The notes beneath the pieces were generated by a model. It was not told where the DNA came from. It made no database searches and worked only from the letters and a program-made list of their open reading frames with translations. The position numbers and the translations under genes are program-made. From assembly GCF_001428405.1 (NCBI RefSeq), contig NZ_LMSL01000002.1, forward strand, positions 81,028 to 145,027: 64,000 bases of DNA, written 5' to 3'. Below, piece by piece: positions 1 through 10,971 of this stretch. This DNA comes from Frateuria sp. Soil773. Its GTDB lineage: Bacteria; Pseudomonadota; Gammaproteobacteria; Xanthomonadales; Rhodanobacteraceae. Position 1 is the first letter of the stretch; each line of letters opens with the position of its first letter.

Positions 1-717
1 TGTCGGTGTCGGTGTCGGCGTGGTGCCGCCGAAATCGGCGTCGATCACGTGGTAGAACGCGTTGCCCGTATCGGCGATCTCCCACACCGCCAGGATGATC
101 TGGTAGCCCTGCCGCGCAGGCACGTTGCACTGGTGCGATACCGAGGCGGGCGGCTGCACGCCGCCGCCGTCCACGGTACAGAAAGGCACCAGGTCGAAGC
201 TGTCGCGGGTCAGCGGGGCGTTCGGGTTCCAGCCCGGCTTGGTGATGTAGTAGCGCCAGTTGGTGGTGGCGTGGCGCGCGGTCAGTGTCCAGGTGAAGGT
301 GTTGGCGCCGGCCTGCAGGCCGACCTTGCTCCAGCGGCCGGCGCTCTGCTGGTCCATTTCGGGAAACGCGCCGTTGGCGCTGGCGATGTGGCCGTCGGCC
401 GGGCCGGCGGCGGGAAAGCCCTTCGGCGCCTCGGTGCTCTGCGGCTCCCACTGGATCGCGCCGCAATCGGTGTTCACGTGGGTGGAACACAGGTACGCGC
501 GGCTGGCGGGCGCGCTCACGTAGCCGTGCGCCATCGCCTCGTGGGCGAACGGCGCGGCGCAGGCCACGGCAAACAGCGCCTTCGCCAGCGACGGCGTGTT
601 TCGCCGCGGATGCGCGGCCGCCAGTGGCGGCACGTGCGGCAAGACGGCATCGGCTCTCCTCGCGCCGATGCCGAGCGCGGCCAGCGCCGCGCTCAACGGA
701 TTGGTCTTCAACGACAT
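1..717 (-). CDS. AA10 lytic polysaccharide monooxygenase (chitin-binding protein), cut by left edge
   Basis: Secreted copper enzyme that breaks crystalline chitin by oxidation and helps chitinases. The reading frame is open to base 1, so 239 codons are visible and the C-terminus is missing. ATG at 717 has a purine-rich ribosome site (AGGGAGA). Cleavage after an Ala-Met-Ala sequence would leave His64 as residue 1 of the mature enzyme ([10 protein letters not shown]), the copper-brace histidine of the family. The conserved AA10 ending [12 protein letters not shown] is present near residue 220. After it comes a Gly-Gly-Thr-Thr-(Pro-Thr)n linker running off the edge, which suggests a further carbohydrate-binding module. 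The signal region is unusually long at 63 residues, so a shorter start is possible. The next gene on the same strand is a GH18 chitinase. Confidence 0.9.
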   Translation of the reverse strand, partial: MSLKTNPLSAALAALGIGARRADAVLPHVPPLAAAHPRRNTPSLAKALFAVACAAPFAHEAMAHGYVSAPASRAYLCSTHVNTDCGAIQWEPQSTEAPKGFPAAGPADGHIASANGAFPEMDQQSAGRWSKVGLQAGANTFTWTLTARHATTNWRYYITKPGWNPNAPLTRDSFDLVPFCTVDGGGVQPPASVSHQCNVPARQGYQIILAVWEIADTGNAFYHVIDADFGGTTPTPTPT

Positions 718-1108
718 CACGGTTCTCCCTCCGGTTGGATGTGTGCGGTGCCGGGATGTGCGCGCGACGGATCGCGTCGTGCATCCCGGCTCCCCGGTCC
801 CCTGAATCAACGCTCCCTAGGTCCGGCAGGACCGCCGCGCCGGGCAAACGGCACGGCGGCCCGCCGCCGTGGATCACGTCCCTGTCAGCGTTGGCTTCCC
901 TTCCGGGCCGCAAGCGCGCGCCTGGGGCATCCGGACTTCCCACGGAACAGGCGTCCCATCCACCGCGTGGACACGACGCTTGCCTTCGCCATCGGCCATG
1001 CCGCCACCGGACCGCCAACTTTCACGGCGATCGGCCAGCGGCTTGCGGATGGACCTCGGCAGGGCCGGCGCCTCCCCGCGGATGCGGGAAGGCGCCGGCA
1101 CGGTTGCG
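718..1108. other. Intergenic region between chitinase and LPMO genes
   Basis: No convincing gene. It should hold the LPMO promoter (minus strand) and the end of the chitinase transcript. A strong hairpin lies at 1064-1099. Bases 882-897 match 11 of 16 positions of the palindrome found upstream of the chitinase and the TonB receptor; this is weak. Confidence 0.5.
1064..1099 (-). terminator. Hairpin downstream of the chitinase gene
   Basis: Ten-base stem GCCGGCGCCT/AGGCGCCGGC with a second inner stem (CCCGC/GCGGG), starting 10 bases after the chitinase stop. There is no T-run, so intrinsic termination is unproven. Confidence 0.5.
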
Positions 1109-3166
<2,058 letters not shown>

Positions 3167-3381
3167 GAGCGTTCTCCGTTCGGATACGGGTATCTGCCCG
3201 CGCCAGGCGCAGGCCGGCGCCACCATGGCGCCACACAGCAGCGTTCCCGCGCCGTTGCCGGCACGTGCCCTCGCATGTCCGAAAGTCGTCGTCCCCGCAC
3301 CCTCCCGGTGCGCTCCCCCGGTATCCCTACCGCCTCCCGTCTCCCGCATGCTCCCCAAGGACAGCCGGAAGCTGATCCGAT

Positions 3382-3397
3382 ATGACAACGTTGTCAA
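3382..3397. promoter_or_regulatory. Perfect palindromic operator-like site upstream of the chitinase
   Basis: The core TGACAACGTTGTCA (3383-3396) is a perfect 14-base palindrome. On the chitinase strand the 16-mer reads TTGACAACGTTGTCAT, identical to bases 53083-53098 in front of the TonB-dependent receptor. The centre CG with flanking symmetric AACGTT is typical of LacI-family operators and resembles those described for NagR-type GlcNAc regulators. On the minus strand it sits where a -35 or spacer would fall, consistent with repression. No regulator gene of this family is in the window. Confidence 0.75.
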
Positions 3398-3847
3398 CGT
3401 CAAAAATGTAGGGTTTCTGCCTGAGATCGCAAAACCGTGAGGTCGTCCGTTGTCATTGCGTTAAACACGGCACCCAAAGGGCTTGCTTATTACTTTTCTT
3501 CATGGACGTTCGGACGTCTGGACGTCCGTTTTTCACTCGCCCCGTGCGACTCGCCGGATGAATGGATCGATCCAAGGCACGCCGGTCCGACCCGGCCGGC
3601 ATGCGCCGGCTTTCCGGAAAAGATCGATACCGAAGGGTCGACACCGATCTCCGCTGTGCCTGCGCATGGCTCCAGGGCGCCCTTGGGCCCGACGCCCCGT
3701 CGAACCGGGCCTGCACGGCGCCGGTGTGCGCCCCTGCTTGGGCGAATACCGCTCGCCACCGGTCGTACCACTGCACGACAGGCACATCCCCATCCCATGG
3801 AAGGCCGGACTCGGCCTGCCGCCATGAGGCAAGCGAACCTGGCACAT

Positions 3848-3881
3848 CCGGATCGGACCCGAGTCGCCGGACCCGATCCGG
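3848..3881 (-). terminator. Hairpin after the GH9 gene
   Basis: CCGGATCGG (3848-3856) pairs with CCGATCCGG (3873-3881), 5 bases beyond the GH9 stop. No T-run follows on the minus strand. Confidence 0.4.
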
Positions 3882-3886
3882 CCGCC

Positions 3887-5749
3887 TCACTTCCTGCCGG
3901 CTTCCGCGCCGGACGTTGGGCGGGCGGCCACCGCCAGCAGGTACCACGCCGAATGCGGCAGCCACTGCTCGCCCCAGCGCCAGTCCACATCCTTGCCGGT
4001 CTGTGCGTAAGGCAGGTTGAAGTCGATGCCGCGGTCGTCCTCCAGCCCCGAGGTGACGCCGTTGACGATGCCGCCCGGCGTCTGCGTGTACTGCCAGCTA
4101 CCGAAGAAGCCGTACTCGGGATTGTTGCGCCCCGTGCCCTGCAACATGCTGGCATCGAAGGGATTAAGGCCGAGGATCCAGTTCAACTGGTCGGCGGCGT
4201 ACGCCTGCAAGCGCCGCTGGAACGCGGGGTCGTCGCCGAACAGGGGTACGGCCAGGCGCGCGGCGGCGGCCAGCGAGGCCAGGCGCGCGTTCTCGCCCTG
4301 CCACCACGGCGCGGTTTCGGTGTCGTGCGGGAAGAAGAACGCGCCGTACCGGCCCCTGCTGCGACTCTGCACGTACTGGCGCGCCAGGCCGAACGGGTTG
4401 GCCACCTCGCGGGTGATGCCCAGCTCGAACTGCAGCGAGCGCCGCACCGCCTCGCGGATGCGCGCCTGCATCGGCGTATCGGCCAGCGCGTGGTAGCGCA
4501 GCAGGCTCACCACCGGTGCTCCGGCGTCGGAGGGGTGGAAGAACGGCCGGTCCTTGCCGTCGGCGCGCCAGTAGTCCCGGTAGGCGCCGTCGGAAGCCAG
4601 CCGTTCCATCAGGTTTTGCGCACGCTGCCCGGCCGCGGCCGCATAGACCGGCTTGCCGGTGGCGCGCAGCAGCTCGGTGGCGGCGACCAGCGCGCCGTAG
4701 TCGTCGACGATGTTTTCCACGCCGTCGTTGAGCAGTTCGCGGTTGTGCGCCTGGAGATAGGCGAACGCGTCCTCGGCATGCTGCAGATACGTCTTGCGGT
4801 CGAAGTCCCCACCCGCCCCCAGCCGCGCCGCGATGGCCAGGCCGGCGATGGCGAAACCGCCGCCGCTGCGATAGCCCGACTCGTAGATGCCGTCGTGCCG
4901 GAAGGCCTGCTGGTCCTTGGCGCTATCCTTGATGCCGAAGCCGGTCATCGTATGGGCGATGCGGCGGTCCTGCGCCTTCTTGCCGGGCCCCGGCGCCTGG
5001 ATGCTCTCGTAGAACGAATGGCCCGGCCGGTGCATGCGCACCAGGAAGTCGGCGCCGTAGCTCATCTCGTCGATCAGACGACGCTCGATCTGGGCGAAGT
5101 TCGGGTCGTGCCGCGCCTCCAGCAGCTCGAAGCTGCGGCCCAGGCTGTACACCACCAGGGGCACCTGCTGCGGGTTGAAGTAGGTGCTGAAATCCAGGTG
5201 CGACAGGTGGATGCCGTAGTCGCCGGTGGCGTCGTACCAGCCGCCGCGCGCATCGATGGGTGGTCGCGGGGAACCCTCGAACGCGAGGTGCCGGTCCGCC
5301 TGGTCCATGTCGCCCGATGCGCGCTCGGCCTTGAAGTAGGCGAGCACGCTGGAGAGCGTGGCCCGCTCCAGCGCGTTCTGCCGCACCGCGAACGGGAACG
5401 AGCGCACCACACCCTCGCTGTCCGGGCGGCCATCGCCGCATTCGACCGTGTAGCGCCCTTCCTTCTGCAGGGCGCCGAAGTCGAACGTCCAGAAACGCCA
5501 GTCGCGCCAGTCGGCCACCCGGATTCCGGGCGCGGCCTTGCCCTGGAACACCACCGCGCCGCCCGGGTAGGCGCGCACCGCGCACTGCGCGAAGCGGTCG
5601 CCGGCGCCGCCCTGGATCACCGCCTGCTTGGGACCGGCAGGCTCGTAGCCCACGTGGTTGGTGAGGATCCGCGCCGGCTCCGCTGCCGGCGATGCAGATA
5701 TCTGGAAAACCGCAAGCGCAGCCGCGCCTAACACGTACCGTTTCCTCAC
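3887..5749 (-). CDS. Exported GH9-family glycoside hydrolase, possible exo-glucosaminidase
   Basis: The 620-residue product has an N-terminal signal peptide (VRKRYVLGAAALAVFQISA), the Ig-like domain that precedes many GH9 enzymes (ILTNHVGYEPAGPKQAVI), and an alpha/alpha-barrel catalytic domain. GGWYDATGDYG supplies the GH9 acidic pair, Asp173 and Asp177. GTG 5749 was chosen because AGGAG lies just upstream and the signal peptide follows at once; the nearby ATG at 5753 is in another frame. GH9 proteins of this GGWYDA(S/T)GD-containing type in chitin-degrading bacteria include exo-beta-D-glucosaminidases, and the LPMO and chitinase next door favour a chitin or chitosan oligomer substrate over cellulose. 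The substrate is inferred. Confidence 0.85.
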   Translation of the reverse strand: MRKRYVLGAAALAVFQISASPAAEPARILTNHVGYEPAGPKQAVIQGGAGDRFAQCAVRAYPGGAVVFQGKAAPGIRVADWRDWRFWTFDFGALQKEGRYTVECGDGRPDSEGVVRSFPFAVRQNALERATLSSVLAYFKAERASGDMDQADRHLAFEGSPRPPIDARGGWYDATGDYGIHLSHLDFSTYFNPQQVPLVVYSLGRSFELLEARHDPNFAQIERRLIDEMSYGADFLVRMHRPGHSFYESIQAPGPGKKAQDRRIAHTMTGFGIKDSAKDQQAFRHDGIYESGYRSGGGFAIAGLAIAARLGAGGDFDRKTYLQHAEDAFAYLQAHNRELLNDGVENIVDDYGALVAATELLRATGKPVYAAAAGQRAQNLMERLASDGAYRDYWRADGKDRPFFHPSDAGAPVVSLLRYHALADTPMQARIREAVRRSLQFELGITREVANPFGLARQYVQSRSRGRYGAFFFPHDTETAPWWQGENARLASLAAAARLAVPLFGDDPAFQRRLQAYAADQLNWILGLNPFDASMLQGTGRNNPEYGFFGSWQYTQTPGGIVNGVTSGLEDDRGIDFNLPYAQTGKDVDWRWGEQWLPHSAWYLLAVAARPTSGAEAGRK

Positions 5750-6063
5750 GCATGTCTCCTCGAGCTTCCAAGGGTGGGCCGCAGGATCGCGCCGGCGCCG
5801 ACGACAGCCCCTGGCGCCAGCGGAGGGGGATCGGGCAAGGTATACGCAGCCGGCCGCCCCTGCAAAAAGTGCCGCGCCGCCGTTGGATGCGGATGCGTTG
5901 GTGCCCATCCCATACCCGACCGCCTCGTCGCGCCTTCCTCGACGCATGCCCGCCTGCGAATTCGTTGACAGCGTTCGCACTCCGGGCCATGGCATGGCAG
6001 ATGGCCGTGCCTCGCCGCGAATCGGGGATTAGGCTCGCCTGGTTCCCCCTCGAGGACACCGCC
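5750..6063. other. Divergent intergenic region, GH9 / S9 peptidase
   Basis: This 314-base region must hold promoters for both divergent genes. Bases 5965-5980 (TTGACAGCGTTCGCAC) match 12 of 16 positions of the chitinase/TonB-receptor palindrome and could be a degenerate operator for the GH9 gene. No gene is seen. Confidence 0.45.
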
Positions 6064-8283
6064 ATGCATCGCCACCCCCGTTCGCACCGCCAGCCGCTCG
6101 TCCGGCGTGCCGCCGCCCTTGCCTGCATGCTGGCCCTGGCCGCACTTCCCGCCTTCGCCGGCGACCCTGCGCCACCGCCCGAAGCGCGCGCGACCGACGT
6201 GGTCGACCACGTGTTCGGCGCGACGCTGCACGACCCCTACCGCTGGATGGAGGGCGAGCACAACGCCGAATTCCAGCAGTGGCTCGCCGCGCAGGGCGAG
6301 TACACGCGCGCACGGCTGGATGCGCTGCCCACGCTGTCGAACTGGCGGCAGGCGCTCGCCAGGACCAACGGCGACACCGTGGTCCACCGCGCCCAGCACT
6401 ATGCCGGCGGCCGGCTGTTCTTCATCCGGCAGACCGCGCAGGGCAACGGCACCCTGATGGTGAGAGAGGCGGACGGTTCCGAGCGCGCGCTGCTCGATCC
6501 GGCCACGCTCGACGGCAAAGGCGGCCACGCCTCGATCACCCTGTTCACGCCTTCCCCGGACGGCGGCAAGGTGGCGGTGAACATCGACCATGGCGGCAAC
6601 GAGGTCACGCGCCTGGAGGTGTTCGACGTGCGCAGCGGCAAGCCCACCGGCGATGCCGTCGAGCCGGTGTGGGGCGAGTTCGGCGCCGAGTGGCTGCCCG
6701 ACGGCGGCGGCTTCGCCTATACCCAGATGGTGCCGCCCGGCCGGCGCGCCGGCGGCGACCCGTTGCTGGGCATGCGCACGCGCCTGCACCGGCTCGGCAC
6801 GCCCGCCGCCCAGGACCCGATCCTGCTGCGCGCCGGCACCGGCGCAGGTGCCAGCGCATCGTTCCCGGTGCCCGCCAACCGTTTCCCGGTGATCGAGTTC
6901 CCCGCCGGCTCGCGCTGGGCCCTGGGCTCGTTCTCGGGCGCGCAGGCCGAGAAGCGCTACTGCGTGGCACCGCAGGCCGAGGCGGTGAAGCCCGGTGTGC
7001 ACTGGCGCTGCATCGCCGGCCTGGATGACAAGGTGCAGTCGGCCGCCCTCCACGGCGACACGCTCTACCTGGTCTCCACCCGCGCGCGCTCCGACGGCCA
7101 GGTGCTCGCGCTCGACCTGTCGCGCCCGAACGCGTCGATCGGGGACGCGCGCTCCGTCCTGCCGCTGCAGGGCGACGAGATGGTCTCCGGCATCAGCCTG
7201 TACGACACGCAGCAGGTGGCGACGGCGCGCGACGCGCTGTACGTGAAGGTATCCCGCAACGGTCTCGACGGCATCCGCCGCGTCGACTACCGCACCGGCA
7301 AGGCCGAGGCCGTGCCGATGCCGCTGGCCGGCGCCGCCTCGCTGTTCCGCGCCGACAGCGGCGAGGACGGCTTCCTGCTCGAACTGCGCGGCTGGACCAC
7401 GCCGCCGAAGTCCTGGCGCTACGACGCGGCCGGCCGCGCCCTGCGCAGCCTCGGCCAGGACGAGGCCAGCCCGGCCGACTACAGCATGATCGAGGCGACC
7501 GAGACCGAGCTGGTGAGCCGGGACGGCACCCGCGTGCCGCTGACCGTCCTGCATCGCAAGGACGCCGCGCTGGACGGCTCCCACCGCGCCATCCTGTTCG
7601 CCTACGGCAGTTACGGCATATCCGTCCTGCCCTCGTTCAAGCCGGTGCGGCTGGAGTGGGTCAAGCACGGCAACGTGTTCGCCTACGCGCACGTGCGCGG
7701 CGGCGGCGAAAAGGGCGAGGCCTGGCACCTGGCCGGCAAGGGGCCGAACAAGCACAAGGGCGTGGAGGATTTCGTCGCCGGCGTGGCGCGCCTGAGCGAG
7801 CTGGGCTACAGCCGGCCGCAGCGCACGGCGCTGCTCTCGGGCAGCGCCGGCGGCCTGCTGGTCGGCGGCGCGGTGACGCATTACCCCGACAGGTTCGGCG
7901 CCGCCGTCTCCCTGGTCAGCTTCTTCAACCCGGTACGCATGCTGCAGATGCCCAACGGCGCGAACCAGATCGGCGAATTCGGCGATCCGCGCAAGGCTTC
8001 GGACTTCCCCGCGCTCCTGGCGATGGACCCCTACCAGTCCATCAAGCCGCACACCGCCTACCCGGCGATGATGATGGACGTGGGCCTCAACGACAGCCGC
8101 ATGGCGCCGTGGCAGACCGGCAAGTTCGCCGCCCGCCTGCGCGCCGCCGACACCAGCGGGCGCCCGGTCTGGATCCGCACCGACGCCAACGCCGGCCACG
8201 GCATGCAGGCCTCGCTCGGCGCCGAGGCGGCCGAGTTCGCCGACATCTATGCGTTCCTGGATGCGCAGTTGCCGGGGTCGTAG
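6064..8283 (+). CDS. Exported prolyl-oligopeptidase-family serine peptidase (S9)
   Basis: A 739-residue peptidase expected to cleave short peptides in the periplasm. A signal peptide (about 1-36, ending ALPAFAG) is followed by the seven-bladed propeller entrance domain (about 75-470), then the alpha/beta-hydrolase domain. The catalytic triad is visible: Ser594 in GSAGG, Asp677 in GLNDSRM and His712 in NAGHGM. GSAGG, as opposed to the GGSNGG of classical prolyl oligopeptidase, resembles oligopeptidase B, so cleavage specificity is not assured. ATG 6064 was chosen because it directly starts the signal peptide and follows GAGGA. It is divergent from the GH9 gene and shows no operon partner. Confidence 0.92.
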   Translation: MHRHPRSHRQPLVRRAAALACMLALAALPAFAGDPAPPPEARATDVVDHVFGATLHDPYRWMEGEHNAEFQQWLAAQGEYTRARLDALPTLSNWRQALARTNGDTVVHRAQHYAGGRLFFIRQTAQGNGTLMVREADGSERALLDPATLDGKGGHASITLFTPSPDGGKVAVNIDHGGNEVTRLEVFDVRSGKPTGDAVEPVWGEFGAEWLPDGGGFAYTQMVPPGRRAGGDPLLGMRTRLHRLGTPAAQDPILLRAGTGAGASASFPVPANRFPVIEFPAGSRWALGSFSGAQAEKRYCVAPQAEAVKPGVHWRCIAGLDDKVQSAALHGDTLYLVSTRARSDGQVLALDLSRPNASIGDARSVLPLQGDEMVSGISLYDTQQVATARDALYVKVSRNGLDGIRRVDYRTGKAEAVPMPLAGAASLFRADSGEDGFLLELRGWTTPPKSWRYDAAGRALRSLGQDEASPADYSMIEATETELVSRDGTRVPLTVLHRKDAALDGSHRAILFAYGSYGISVLPSFKPVRLEWVKHGNVFAYAHVRGGGEKGEAWHLAGKGPNKHKGVEDFVAGVARLSELGYSRPQRTALLSGSAGGLLVGGAVTHYPDRFGAAVSLVSFFNPVRMLQMPNGANQIGEFGDPRKASDFPALLAMDPYQSIKPHTAYPAMMMDVGLNDSRMAPWQTGKFAARLRAADTSGRPVWIRTDANAGHGMQASLGAEAAEFADIYAFLDAQLPGS

Positions 8284-8449
8284 CGCGGGATGGCGGGCAA
8301 GATCCGAAGCCTGCCGGGCGTTCGGGCCGCACGGGTCGCGCGCCGCTTCGTCGTCGCCACGCGGAGCGGCGCGCGCCTCCACGGACGGCTTGCCTGGACG
8401 GCAGCAACCGGAGAGCGCCCCCGCTATCGCCAAGAATGGCCGCCCCCGG

Positions 8450-9058
8450 TCAGCCCCGGCGATAGCGCTGCATCTTCTCGGCGGTGCCACAGGTCTCCAT
8501 CGCGCACCAGCGGCGGCGGCGGTTCTTGCTGGTATCGAGGAACAGCCACCCGCAGGAGGTGACGTTGGCGCAGCGGCGGAGCCGCGAGACGTCCGGATCG
8601 CCGAGCAGGTCCAGCGCATCGAGCGCGATGCGCTTCAGCGGCAGCAGCGCATCGCGGGCATCGGCACGCCAATGCATGTGCCCGTCCGCGCCGAGCGACT
8701 GGCTGGCCCAGGCCCGGTGCAGCCAGCGATCGAGGCCGCGCACCGCCTCTGCGGGCGGCGTCTGGCCGTCGATCCGCGCGGCGAACAACGCATGCAGGTG
8801 CTCGCGCAGGGCCGCCACCTCGCGCATCAATGCCGCGCGCTTCTGCGCGGTCCGCGGCTCGCGGACGCCGTCGTCCGGGTGCAGCGCCCCGGTGCGCCCG
8901 CTCCACGCGATGAAACGCTGCGGATCCTGCACGTAGTCTTCCGCGTCCGCGGCGTAGCGGTCGTGGATGGTGTTGACGAAATCCAGGCACAGGCGCCCGC
9001 CGTCCAGCCGGACGGCGGCTACCGGCCGAGGGATCGCAGGAGGGGGCGCGGGCGACAT
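8450..9058 (-). CDS. ABATE/CGNR zinc-finger family protein, putative regulator
   Basis: The 202-residue product matches the layout of CGNR proteins: an N-terminal ABATE-type domain (RLCLDFVNTIHDR near residue 22) and a C-terminal treble-clef zinc finger with CANVTSCGWLFLD, then RRRWC and METCG. The usual C-terminal CGNR reads CGTA here, so the name-giving Asn-Arg pair is lost, although the four zinc-ligand cysteines remain. Such proteins are thought to be stress-related transcription factors. It is transcribed away from a membrane-protein gene, and a near-perfect inverted repeat lies between the two starts, which fits a local autoregulator. No strong ribosome site precedes ATG 9058. Confidence 0.8.
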   Translation of the reverse strand: MSPAPPPAIPRPVAAVRLDGGRLCLDFVNTIHDRYAADAEDYVQDPQRFIAWSGRTGALHPDDGVREPRTAQKRAALMREVAALREHLHALFAARIDGQTPPAEAVRGLDRWLHRAWASQSLGADGHMHWRADARDALLPLKRIALDALDLLGDPDVSRLRRCANVTSCGWLFLDTSKNRRRRWCAMETCGTAEKMQRYRRG

Positions 9059-9093
9059 GCGGTACGGCTCGATTCTCAGGTCCAGATCCAGGA

Positions 9094-9123
9094 GCTACCA
9101 TCTAAACGATTTTAAGTGGTAGC
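9094..9123. promoter_or_regulatory. Inverted repeat in a divergent promoter region
   Basis: GCTACCA (9094-9100) and TGGTAGC (9117-9123) are perfect complements, and the inner bases (CTAAA/TTTTAAG) extend the symmetry. The AT-rich centre is rare in this GC-rich window. It lies 36 bases from the CGNR-gene start and about 40 from the membrane-protein start, as expected for an operator. Confidence 0.6.
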
Positions 9124-9163
9124 CTGCTCGACGACATCGACCTCACGACGGCGAGACCCCTGC

Positions 9164-10477
9164 ATGATGCCCCAATCGTCCCCTTCGACGGCACCAGCGG
9201 CCGACGCGACGCAGCGCAGACTGATGGCCGGCATCGTCGTCGTGACGCTGCTGACCGCCATCCTCATGATCGTCGACCTGGCGATCGGCGGCCGACCCGA
9301 CCCGGCGCCGCTGCGCGCCGCATCCACCCTGCTCGACGGCCCCTGGCGGTTCCATACCGGCGACGATCCGCAATGGGCAGCCGCCGGCACGGACGACAGC
9401 GCCTGGGAAACCATCGACATGACCGCCCCGCCCGGCAGCCACGACGGCGACGTGGGCCTGCCCGACTACGTGGGCGGATGGATGGCGCACGGCCATCCCG
9501 ACCACCACGGCTACGCCTGGTACCGGCGCACGGTGACGGTGCCGGCCGGAAGCGCGTCGTGGGACATCCTCGGGCCGACCCTGGTCGAGGACGGCTACGA
9601 GCTGTACTGGAACGGCCAGTTGCTGGGCAGCTCGGGCAGGCTCGGCCCCGATCCGCGCCTGGTCGGCACGCGGCCGCTGAAATTCGCCCTTCCCGCCGGT
9701 GTCGCGGGCACCCGCGGCGTGCTGGCCGTGCGTACCTACATGCTGCCCGGCTCCGGCGCCAGCGCGGATGGCGGCGGCATGCACACCCCGCCCATCCTGT
9801 CGCCGCGGCCGGCGAGCGATGCGCTGCACCGCGCGCAATGGCAGCGGACCATCGCCGGCTACATCCTCGATGCGGTCGAGCCGGCCGCCATGCTGGCGCT
9901 CGTCGGCCTGGCGCTCGTGTACGGCGCGCGCAGCAGCCGCAAGGGCTTCCTGGTGTTCGCCTGCATCGCGCTCGTGCTTACGGCGGCCAGGCGACTCAAC
10001 AACGCGATCGTCGCGTGGACCGACCTGCAAGACCTGGTCACCTATACATGGCTGGCCTCGGTGATGTGGGTGCCGACGATGACCGCCTGGGTGCTGGCCT
10101 GGAATCGCTGGTGCCTGCCCGCGTGGCGAAGCGTCGACGCGCTGGCCGTCGCGCTGGGCGTCGCCGGCATCGTCGGCGCCCTGGCCCACTTGCCTGTCTG
10201 GACAAGCGTCAGCCGGCTGGGCTCGCTCGCGCTGTTCGTCGTGATCGTCGCGCGCATCGTCCGCGGCGGCCCGATGCGCGTCCTGGCGCTCGTCACGCTA
10301 GTCTCGGTCCTGACCACGCTGTTCGGCCCCGAGCTGCTCGACACGATCGGCGTGCCGGGCATCTGGTTCCCGTTCAACATCGGCGTGGCGCGGACGCAGT
10401 ACATCTACGCGATCAGCATCCCGCTATTGGCCTTCCTGATCGTGCGCACCCTGCTGCCGAGGAACGCACGGCAGTAG
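9164..10477 (+). CDS. Membrane protein with periplasmic sugar-binding-like domain
   Basis: Function unknown. The 437-residue product has one N-terminal membrane segment (about residues 22-44), then a roughly 200-residue extracytoplasmic domain resembling the galactose-binding-like fold of GH2 enzymes (WYRRTVTVPAG and DGYELYWNGQLLGSSG), then six or seven hydrophobic segments to the C-terminus. This resembles the 7TM-DISM receptor plan but no signalling output domain follows. The start is uncertain: tandem ATGs at 9164 and 9167 have only weak ribosome sites, and GTG 9116 would place the start inside the inverted repeat. The divergent CGNR gene may regulate it. Confidence 0.65.
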   Translation: MMPQSSPSTAPAADATQRRLMAGIVVVTLLTAILMIVDLAIGGRPDPAPLRAASTLLDGPWRFHTGDDPQWAAAGTDDSAWETIDMTAPPGSHDGDVGLPDYVGGWMAHGHPDHHGYAWYRRTVTVPAGSASWDILGPTLVEDGYELYWNGQLLGSSGRLGPDPRLVGTRPLKFALPAGVAGTRGVLAVRTYMLPGSGASADGGGMHTPPILSPRPASDALHRAQWQRTIAGYILDAVEPAAMLALVGLALVYGARSSRKGFLVFACIALVLTAARRLNNAIVAWTDLQDLVTYTWLASVMWVPTMTAWVLAWNRWCLPAWRSVDALAVALGVAGIVGALAHLPVWTSVSRLGSLALFVVIVARIVRGGPMRVLALVTLVSVLTTLFGPELLDTIGVPGIWFPFNIGVARTQYIYAISIPLLAFLIVRTLLPRNARQ

Positions 10478-10485
10478 CGGGAGAA

Positions 10486-10521
10486 CGCCGGTGCACCGCG
10501 ACAACCCGCGGTGCACCGGCG
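10486..10521 (+). terminator. Perfect 15-base hairpin after the membrane-protein gene
   Basis: CGCCGGTGCACCGCG (10486-10500), loop ACAACC, then the exact complement (10507-10521), 8 bases after the stop. It is followed by CCCCCTTCT and not a clean T-run. Confidence 0.55.
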
Positions 10522-10672
10522 CCCCCTTCTCCGCGCATAGCCGAACCGCCTCGTTTTTCACGCGGCGTGCACGGTACGAAACAGGAACCGAACCGGCATC
10601 CGGCTGGCACGAAACCGGGCAAGCCCGCCCGCCTGCGACGCAGGCGAGTACGCCTCCTCCCGCCACTCCGAC

Positions 10673-10700
10673 GCCGTAGCCGTAGCCGTAGCCGTAGCCG
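10673..10700. repeat. GCCGTA hexamer tandem repeat
   Basis: Four perfect GCCGTA units plus a partial fifth, in a non-coding stretch between the membrane protein and the small protein. Possibly variable in copy number. Confidence 0.8.
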
Positions 10701-10770
10701 GGCCATCGTCTTGCAGCCGGCAGGAATGGCGCGCACCATCGCGAAACCGGACCACACGAGGCGACCGCTC

Positions 10771-10971
10771 ATGAGCACTCCCCTCAGATTCGACCGTCAA
10801 ACCGAGCTTGGCCCCTACATCGCCTGGATCAGGAAACTCGACGACAGCGAATACACCGTCTTCGTCCAGGTCGGCGAGCACCCGCTGACGGGCGACGACG
10901 AAGCCACGTTCGAAACCGAAGAGGATGCCCTCCGGGCCGCCGACGAGCTCGCCCATCGGTTGCAGAGGTAG
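10771..10971 (+). CDS. Small acidic protein of unknown function, 66 aa
   Basis: I do not recognise a named family. The product is compact and acidic, starts MSTPLRFDRQTELGPYIAWI and ends in a helix-like segment (ALRAADELAHRLQR). The alternating pattern around EYTVFVQVGEHPLTGDDE suggests a small alpha/beta or beta-hairpin fold. There are no cysteines and no signal peptide, so it is probably cytosolic. ATG 10771 fits best because upstream in-frame sequence is low-complexity; no strong ribosome site is seen. Third positions are GC-rich as in neighbours, which supports real coding. Confidence 0.6.
   Translation: MSTPLRFDRQTELGPYIAWIRKLDDSEYTVFVQVGEHPLTGDDEATFETEEDALRAADELAHRLQR

Larger units (their letters stand above)
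3167..3886. other. Long intergenic region upstream of the chitinase
   Basis: No credible gene in these 720 bases; the open frames here are GC-driven and lack family features or ribosome sites. Contents: the palindrome at 3382-3397 within the likely chitinase promoter region, a short AT-richer stretch around 3400-3540 with repeated GGACGT units (3502-3527), and the hairpin after the GH9 gene (3848-3881). Confidence 0.6.

Noticed and set aside
3437-3886. Possible genes in the long gap upstream of the chitinase
   Set aside because: All frames lack ribosome sites, signal peptides or recognisable motifs; treated as intergenic.
5746-8619. A 957-codon open frame on the minus strand
   Set aside because: Antisense to the S9 peptidase, which has an intact catalytic triad; no ribosome site or family pattern.
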